DNA of 64,000 bases from Carya illinoinensis. Its lineage: Eukaryota > Streptophyta > Magnoliopsida > Fagales > Juglandaceae. The notes under the pieces are model-generated. The model saw nothing but the letters and a program-made list of their open reading frames with translations, was not told the origin of the DNA and ran no database searches. Both the position numbers and the translations under genes were made by a program. Position 1 is the first letter of the stretch. The number at the start of each line of letters is the position of its first letter. Location of the stretch: positions 6,822,501 to 6,886,500 of the forward strand of contig NC_056764.1 of NCBI RefSeq assembly GCF_018687715.1, given 5' to 3'. Shown piece after piece: positions 56,690 through 64,000 of the stretch.

Positions 56690-58398
56690 AGTTGCAATAC
56701 ATGCCTAAAGCCTTTTTATAATTAGTGGCAAAGCCTAATTATTTGGCCCAAATTAAGTAAGGTGTGCATGCACATGCTAAAAGCTTATTAAAATGACACA
56801 CATGGTTAACGTCGTGCTTCATACGTCTTTAGGTCAAACTCTAGTAACTCAGATTTTCGGTCTCGCACATGTACATTTAGAAAAAATACAGAGAGTTGAG
56901 AGTTTTGGTAGAACTCGAGAAGTCTCTGATACTTAAGTCAATATCACCTTAATAATTCATGTGAGAGAGTAAATGAATCAGAAAAATTTCTTTGTAACTG
57001 GGGATCAACTTTTACACTAAGTTTTTAGAGTGAATCACCCATGCCTTATGGCAGAAGTATATGTCTCCTCAATTATATTTTTAGTCGGATTCCTTTAATG
57101 CAATGTGGTTTAGGAGGTTGCACAATTAATGCATCATGGCTTCGTGTCCCTTCCATTTTACTAGTACACGCTATCAGGCTTCTCCTCCCTTGTTGTCAAA
57201 AGATTAATGACTTTCCGTATTTTCCACTCACCTGCCTGTACAATATTTCCTGAGGTCATGTATCGTATGGGAATGCCAATACGGCGTGTCCCCTTTTCCT
57301 TCTATTTTGAAATTTTTTACATGATTATAGCCACGGGCCGGCCTCAAACTTGAGATTGGGGCCCGTTTAGTCAAGCTGGACTCTCCCGTTCTTGGCCTTG
57401 TCTTCTAGGCTTTTGGCCCGGGAAAAATCCTCCGACACCTACCAATGCTACCATATGAAAGAAGCAATTAACGATTAGTAACTCTATAGTCAAAGGTTCA
57501 TCGCAGGATGAAATTAATGTTATGTCAATTTATTTACCGTCAAAGCAATGGATTGCTGGAAAAGACGAGGGAACTGTCCCTTCTAATTAATGCTTATAAT
57601 TCCAAAGAGCAAAACAAAAATGTGGCCTATTCGTTGTGGCCACTTGACGCATTAATTCCCATATCACTTGTCCCTTGAGCCATGCATTCTAGTTTGTAAC
57701 TAGTGCTATTGCATCCAACCGTATTTGCCTAAAAAGATATAGAAAAATAAGAAATTAGTTTAATTAAAACTTCTTCCATGCTTTACAATCTTCATTAATT
57801 TATAGATTATAGGATCCAGTGGGCTTTGACTAAAGGAGCCCACTAAGGGGAGTCACCACTGAAGATGGTTTATGATTGTATATTAGGAAAAATTTAATTA
57901 TAAGCAATTTTACACATCAACATTTATATTCATCTAATGTGATTTATCAAAAGGTCAGCCTGTAATGAAAATTGTATCAATTTGAATTTTAAATATTAAA
58001 GTAACAATATTGATACGTAGATCGATATACGAATTTACTTTTACGTCACAAAATTCAAACTTAAAATCAGGTTTAAGGATTTTAAGATCTTTAATTTTAA
58101 GGTGAATAAATATAATTCAATATTAAATAACTTTTTTATTTTTTTGAAACAATTTAATATTAAATAATTGATTTTAGGTACATAAGGCTTGGGAAGTGGG
58201 AATATCTTGTCTGCTATGTAGACGATGTAACCGCGAGATTTCTCAATGTTAAGGCGGGAATTTTAGCCCTAGCATATAGGCTCAGTAATACATGGAAGAA
58301 TTAGGTTGAATATAATCGAAGAATTGGGCTGAATATAATCGAAGGCCCACAACTAGGCCGTTGGATTAAATTTCAAATCTAGGGCTCAGTCCGATTCG

Positions 58399-58402
<4 letters not shown>
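56690..58402. other. Intergenic region upstream of U2B''
   Basis: 57040-57450 contains GGGGCCCGTTTAGTC and TTTTGGCCCGGG words and looks like old transposon sequence, but no element ends were found. No gene supported. No clear TATA box is visible close to the U2B'' start, as in many plant housekeeping genes. Confidence 0.45.

Positions 58403-58442
<40 letters not shown>
58403..58442. repeat. (TC)n microsatellite in the U2B'' 5' UTR
   Basis: About 40 bases of TC ending 41 bases before the ATG. Pyrimidine repeats are frequent in plant core promoters and 5' UTRs, so it may mark the transcription start region. Confidence 0.9.
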
Positions 58443-58444
<2 letters not shown>

Positions 58445-58483
58445 AGGCTGAAGACTAGGGTATTCTCACACTTCTGAGCGACC

Positions 58484-60646
58484 ATGCTGACCGGGGATAT
58501 ACCTCCTAATCAGACCATATACATAAAGAATCTCAACGAAAAGGTCAAGAAAGAAGGTAAACGTCTCACTGTCTGTTTGCTTTCTGAGAAACCCAAGGAA
58601 ACTATTAGAATTAGGCGAAAAAAAAAACTATTATTTTTTTAACTCACATTAGCCGCATCGGTTAGGTTTCCGGTTGAGTTGAGCGGTTCTGTTTTACTCT
58701 TACTTTTTGGCTAGAGCGGCGATAGTGCAGCACGAATTTCCGTGCCGGTTGGATAACTGCATACATATAAGTGTCTTTTGTATTTTTATGCACTTTCGGG
58801 ACAAACAAACTAGAGGATTAGTTGCTGAAGTGATTTCCATGGTATCGGTGGTGCGAATACCCTATTTTTGCCTTCGTAAGTTTGATTGCTGAATAAAAGG
58901 TACAAATGGGAGCTTGTTTTCTTTTGCTTTAACTATAGAGACTAGCTCTAGAGAGGGCTCGGGCTCTTTTTGAGACAAAGTGATGTAGTTATGGTTATAG
59001 AACTGGCAAGTAGCGATTAATTTTTTATACGTTTTAAGTAGTGACTTATAAAAAAAAAGTAGCGACTTATCGAAAGTAAGCTGCAAGTAGTGATTAATTT
59101 CTTGAGTTCAGAAATAAAATGTTTGAAGTGAAACTAAAAGAATGCCTTGGTGGTGGAGACTAATCACATAGGTAAAAGAGATCATGTGCGTTAGGCATTT
59201 AGTTCATAGAAAAGCTGTGAATATAAGGAAATATTCATATTCAATCCAAGATTACTGTTCATGTATACTTTAATTAGTCCTTGTATGAGCATGCATGATT
59301 TGTGGATATTTCGATGGCTATGGTGAAGCCGAAGGGTTTAGGTGTCACATCAACTTCTAATGTAGGGGGGAAATAAGAATTGAAAAAAATATTGAAGGTA
59401 ATACACTGGCATATGGATATAGTGCATTTGGCATGTAAGAGGAAACTCAGACATCCAGTTACGGTGCTGCCAATTTGTTATAATATATGTGACTAGTTAA
59501 TAACCATGCCAAGTGGCTGGTGCAGTGGAGATATGCAGACTGCCCAGTTCATAGCATTAATGTGGATTTCAACCACATAAAATGATGATTCAATTTCAGT
59601 ATTCGACTAATCCCCACCCCCGCGGGCGGACAAGGAATTAAATTATAAACACTATGGTGAATTGATCTATTTGCACGGAAAATGTGGGGAAGGCCTGAAG
59701 AGGCATGATTCATGGGACAATATGACGTGGTAAGGTCTTAAATTCATTGATTTTGAACAGGTAAATAATATATTAGAGTCTTGTATGATATTCACCTAGT
59801 TGTTTCCTTAAAGTTTGGACTTAGATGTCTTGAATAATATTCTTGTATTTAATGGTTACAACTTGTTTATATTTTCATACTGTACCTTAGTACTGAGCTT
59901 ATCATGGGATTGATGCATTATTCCCCTTTTTTCCCTTTAACAGAATTGAAAAGATCTCTTTATGCCTTATTCTCGCAATATGGAAGGATCATGGATGTTG
60001 TTGCCTTGAAGACGCCCAAGCTTCGTGGACAAGCCTGGGTTGTGTTTATGGAAGTAACAGCTGCCAGTAATGCAGTGCGGCAAATGCAAAACTTCCCATT
60101 TTATGATAAACCTATGGTGGGTCTTAAGAACCCATTGGTACTTTGTTGCATATAGGGCACATATGCTTGTGTGTGGCCTGTGGATTTGTGTTAAAACTTT
60201 CATTTTTGAAACTAGGTCCATTCGCATGTAAATCTAATGCTGTTACCGTAGATCTTGGATTCTATCACACGGGATAATTTATGGGTTTTTATGCCTGTCA
60301 AACTTAAACCATGCCTACTCATATGGTTGTGTCCCTATTCCTGGGCTTACAAATCTTTGATTCTATAGGCATTGCATTGCTTGTAAGGTAGAGGGAAGAA
60401 ATTGATGTACTCTTATGCTCAGTCCTCATCTTACTTTTGGAAGTTGAAATTGTTTGAATTTGCATGATACATGTTTAAGGAGGTTGGACATTTTCACCTG
60501 GTGAAATTTTTTACCTATGTGATTAATATCTCCTTTCTCTCTTTTAGCCAGTTGTAAGCTCTGTTTACTTTGTTGAAAGGTGTTTAAGTTACCAATATAA
60601 AACTAAGCAAATGTATATATGTATGTATGTACATATAGATAGGTAG

Positions 60647-60677
<31 letters not shown>

Positions 60678-61940
60678 TGTATGTATAGATGTGCCTACCT
60701 AGTTAGGGCATCTTGCCTATTTGTAATACTGCCTTTTGCCATTTGATTAATAAAATTTGTTTATTCATAAAAAATAAATAAATAAATGTATGTATGTATA
60801 GATAGATAGGTAGATAGATAGACCACCTAGACTTGTTGCATTTAATTTATTTTTTATAATAAGCTAAGATAGAAACTTTGTGCTATGAAATTGTGTATAC
60901 AGTGGAATTATACCCACTAATGTGTGAAGAAATATTGAATAATTTCTTAAGTATAGCTGCTAATGTTGCCTTTGATTCAAATTCTACAAAGTGCTGACGT
61001 TTTGAACTTATTTTTTCTTTCAAATTAGAAATCGTTTGCTGTATTATCGTTTATTCAGTTGTCTACAATGAAGTTTAAAGACTGCATTATTAATTTGGTG
61101 CAGAGGATCCAATATGCAAAAACAAAGTCAGACTGTGTTGCTAAAGAAGATGGAAGCTATGACAAGAAAAAGAAGCTAGAAGAAAAAGGTAAGAAAAATT
61201 CTTTTGCGGTTTTTATATTGCTTCTCTTCTTCACTTCTTGTTATATCTTACATAATGTTGAAGTTTTAGATAACAATGTTTTGTTGTAAATAGTTATATA
61301 ACTTCGCTATGACTGAATCCTTGCGAATTCAAGCATATAACCATTCTGGTTACAAAAAACGAATGATAGGGCTACTTGACGTGAGGGGTTATAAGAATGA
61401 AGACACACAAGACATGAAATCAGCAAATAATAACAATGGCCTTAAAACTTATGGCATCCCATAGATAAGGCGTGCCAGGGTGAGGTTACTGTTCAATCCT
61501 ATATGGATGAGCTATATTTGCCTCTGAAAAGGCCGAAAACAATAATCACAGTCAAATATCTGCTTTTGCGAAATGAAAGAACTAAGTTACTAGCATTTTT
61601 TGCTAGGCTACAGTGAAGAGGCTTCTTCCGCTTGCTGATATTGCAACATCATGATTGATGACAATATTATGCAAGTGTGTTCCATCGTCTTTCTCATTAG
61701 GAAAATTTATTTTATCATTGATTGATAATTAATTATGGTTTGCACGATTGATGTGTCTACGTATGTGTTTTGACTTCTCTCATTAATAAAGTTATCTTGC
61801 TTGTAAAAAGAATTATTATCCTGGTGTGCGGAAAGCAAAGTTCTAGGACAAGGAATCAAATTTTTTATATTCGTGAAAGGATCGTAATTCCACCTTTATA
61901 AGTCCAGTTATGGGCTAACCACTTTCTTAATTCCAAGTGG

Positions 61941-61978
<38 letters not shown>

Positions 61979-62750
61979 ACACACATTTTCTTACCTAAAC
62001 TTGCATGTCCAGCTGAAAGAAAGCAGCGTGCTGAAGAAGCGCAGCAGTCTTCCAGGGCTAATGGTGCAACTGCTGAAAATGGAAGCTCAGCGGTAACTTT
62101 TTTGCCCCACTTTTTATTTTCCTCTCGTTTTCTTACAAGCGTTTCTGTTTGCATTTTTATTTTTATTTTTGTGTCTCTGTCTCTCTCTGGGCTAGGGAGT
62201 GGGCCCATCAAATATCTCTTATCTATAACCTTATTGTGGCGCACAATTTATTTTTTAGAATGCTTAGATGATATTCTAGGTTGACCATTAACGTATAGAT
62301 ATCAGGCGTGGAATGCTGGGTCATATATACCCATCGGTTACAAGCTTTCGCATTTCTTAATCTCCCATGCCTACACCGAATTTTCTCTGTTCAGGGAAAA
62401 AAAACAGGGAAATGGAACCGACTATGCTTGTTGATTGATATAATTTGGATTAAATTTTGTGTTATATGCAGGCCCCATTCCGCCAAGGAAAACCAAGCGT
62501 AAAAGAAGCAGTAGCTCCAAACAATATACTCTTCATAGAGAATCTGCCCTACGAAGCCACTAGTATGATGTTGGAAATGCTTTTCCAACAATATCCTGGA
62601 TTTAGGGAAGTCCGGATGATTGAAGCAAAGCCAGGTATCGCCTTTGTAGAATTTGAAGATGACCAGCAGTCCTCTATGGCGATGCAGGCCCTTCAAGGCT
62701 TCAAAATCACACCTCAGAACCCCATGACCATCACTTTTGCCAAGAAGTAA
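58484..62750 (+). CDS. U2 small nuclear ribonucleoprotein B'' (229 residues, five exons)
   Basis: A core U2 snRNP protein that, with U2A', binds stem-loop IV of U2 snRNA during splicing. Exons 58484-58556, 59944-60116, 61104-61188, 62013-62092 and 62472-62750 join in frame (phases 1,0,1,0), giving 229 residues, the usual plant length. The N-terminal RRM begins [22 protein letters not shown] (RNP2 is IYIKNL). It continues with [11 protein letters not shown] (RNP1) and [20 protein letters not shown] charged linker ([20 protein letters not shown]) follows. The second RRM runs from [10 protein letters not shown] through [10 protein letters not shown] to [17 protein letters not shown]. The start ATG has context GACCATGC and follows a pyrimidine-rich 5' UTR. 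All frames are intact. U1A shares this architecture, but plant U1A has a different N terminus. Confidence 0.93.
60611..60690. repeat. (ATGT)n / GATA microsatellite in U2B'' intron 2
   Basis: Tandem ATGT units with interspersed GATA words; a similar AAAT/ATGT/GATA tract lies at about 60765-60822. Confidence 0.9.
61943..61975. repeat. (CT)n microsatellite in U2B'' intron 3
   Basis: About 33 bases of CT dinucleotides some 37 bases before the intron's 3' splice site; it may act as an extended polypyrimidine tract. Confidence 0.9.
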
Positions 62751-63049
62751 ACAATATTATTTTCATAGCAATCGTTGTCTCCGATTAAGTCCTTGAATTT
62801 TTGGTGTTGAAGAGTTTTATGCGTACTACAGTCTCGGTAGATCTTTTAAGTAACCAACTCCGGCTACTGATTTTCGCTACATCTGATTTAGATGAAAGCA
62901 AGAAATTCTATATGGTAATTATGCTATTTTGTGACGGTGTTATCTTGCGCTTTGTAATGGAGGTGGTGGGAGGGATAACGCACCAAACATGCTAAGGATG
63001 TTGATGTCTACAACATTAACTAATATGCAAAGTATCGGTGTTTTGTATT

Positions 63050-63240
63050 TTTGTTTTATATATATAATTTAAAAAAAAATATTTGTAACCGTGAATTATA
63101 TAATTATCGTGTAATTATTATAAAAAAAATAAAATATTTATATAAAAAAATTTAATTTTTTAATAGTAATTTTTTTAAATGATTATATTCTATTTATGTA
63201 CTTCACAATTTACAATTATATGTGGAATTACTTATGTTGA
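63050..63240. repeat. MITE-like repeat
   Basis: Third copy of the family seen at 20415 and 56527: ATTATCGTGTAATTATTATAAAAAAAATAAAATATT..., AATTTAATTTTTTAATAGTAATTTTTTT, then ACTTCACAATTTACAATTATATGTGG. Confidence 0.5.
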
Positions 63241-63244
63241 ATTT

Positions 63245-64000
63245 AAGGTTTTAAGTTTTGTGTAATTATATATCTATATATAGATTTTGATGATAATAAA
63301 TGAATTCAAAGAATAAAAGAGTTTCAAGTTTAAGTTGTCTACACAATGGAGTCAAGCATATTAAGAAAACAAGCATCAGTAAGAAGGGGATAAGTTTACA
63401 TGAAAGTTATAGAATAATTTTGTAAATCTCTTAAAAATTTAAAATTAAGATTAAGTCTCAAAATTAATATTTTATCATAAAGCATTAAAATATATTTTTT
63501 ACATGTGCATGAATATTTTGAAAATTAAATTTGAAAAATTTGAAAGATGATTAATTGTTATCTTTCATATGTGCATGCCTTGATTAAAGGTTTGAACTTT
63601 GAAAATATTAAAGATGATTGATACTTTTTTTAACTTATGCAAATGATAGATGTTTTTGTTTGAAAAATTTGAAAAGTAAAGTGTGCTCCTTTTGTCATAT
63701 GCAAAAAGTAAAAGATTAGGTTTGAATTTTTTGAAAAGTAAAGTGTGTTCCTTTTGTCATATGCAAAAAATAAAAGATTAGATTTGAAATATTTGAAAAA
63801 TGAATGATGTTATCTTTAACAATTGAAAAAGAAGAACATTTTATTTGAATTTTTTGAAAAAGTAAATGATGTTATCTTTGACATGTGAATCTTTTTAAAT
63901 TTGAATATGAAGTCTTATATGCATATAAATAGATCATTTGAGAGTTTCACATTTACAACATCTAGAACATATAACATTCATTCAAATCTTTCATTCTTTC
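63245..64000 (+). repeat. LTR-like sequence running off the window, with degenerate tandem repeats
   Basis: The stretch GATTTTGATGATAATAAATGAATTCAAAGAA near 63284 resembles the start of some copia LTRs. GCATATAAATAGATC near 63920 looks like a retroelement TATA region, followed by ACAACATCTAGAACATATAACATTC. Between them (about 63655-63880) are three or four degenerate ~65-bp repeats with TTGAAAA[A/G]TAAA, CCTTTTGTCATATGCAAAAA and AAAAGATTAG. No ORF; the end is not in view. Confidence 0.4.

Overview
The window is nuclear DNA of a flowering plant. Genes are interrupted by short AT-rich GT-AG introns, and the space between them is filled with LTR retrotransposons, CACTA transposons and MITE-like repeats. 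The recurring small repeats that open with a GTTTGGATA-like end resemble families I associate with walnut/hickory-type Fagales, so a woody rosid is likely; the genus cannot be proved from this window. All gene calls below were made by joining exons by hand at splice signals.

Layout. (1) 2-7208, + strand: the last seven exons of LISTERIN (LTN1), the ribosome-associated quality-control E3 ligase, ending in its RING domain; the 5' part lies outside the window. (2) 9477-13098, - strand: a seven-exon pseudogene of mitochondrial ribosomal protein mS29 (DAP3), with stops, frameshifts and an altered P-loop. (3) 13.1-19.4 kb: gene-poor, with a decayed fragment of a plant glycosyltransferase-like gene near 15.7-16.0 kb. 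(4) 19505-19984 (+) and 30313-30816 (-): two convergent wound-induced-protein-1-like (SnoaL/NTF2 fold) genes. Between them lies a decayed CACTA-like element carrying a young, nearly intact Ty1/copia element (22415-28233, 873-bp LTRs, 5-bp target duplication CAAAT). (5) 31.7-34.4 kb: MITEs and old dispersed repeats. (6) 34602-47080: a Ty3/gypsy-type element with ~3.2-kb LTRs that has lost pol. Its interior holds an inverted solo LTR of the same family (target duplication ATTTT) and an antisense ORF (42656-43042, -) with its own TATA box and upstream tandem repeats. (7) 47355-54657: a CACTA transposon with perfect CACTACAAGAAAT ends, 3-bp target duplication AGC and GCTGCAA-type subterminal arrays. 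It keeps only the transposase-associated domain of its transposase gene and has captured the C-terminal third of a plasma-membrane H+-ATPase gene, introns included. (8) 55817-56523: a solo LTR. (9) 58484-62750, + strand: a complete five-exon U2 snRNP B'' gene. (10) 63.05-64 kb: a MITE and an LTR-like sequence running off the window.

The likely functional host genes are LTN1, the two WUN1-like genes and U2B''. They share no pathway; this is ordinary plant gene order with heavy transposon nesting. The most notable objects are the gene-carrying CACTA element and the pol-less gypsy element with an antisense ORF and hairpin-repeat LTRs.
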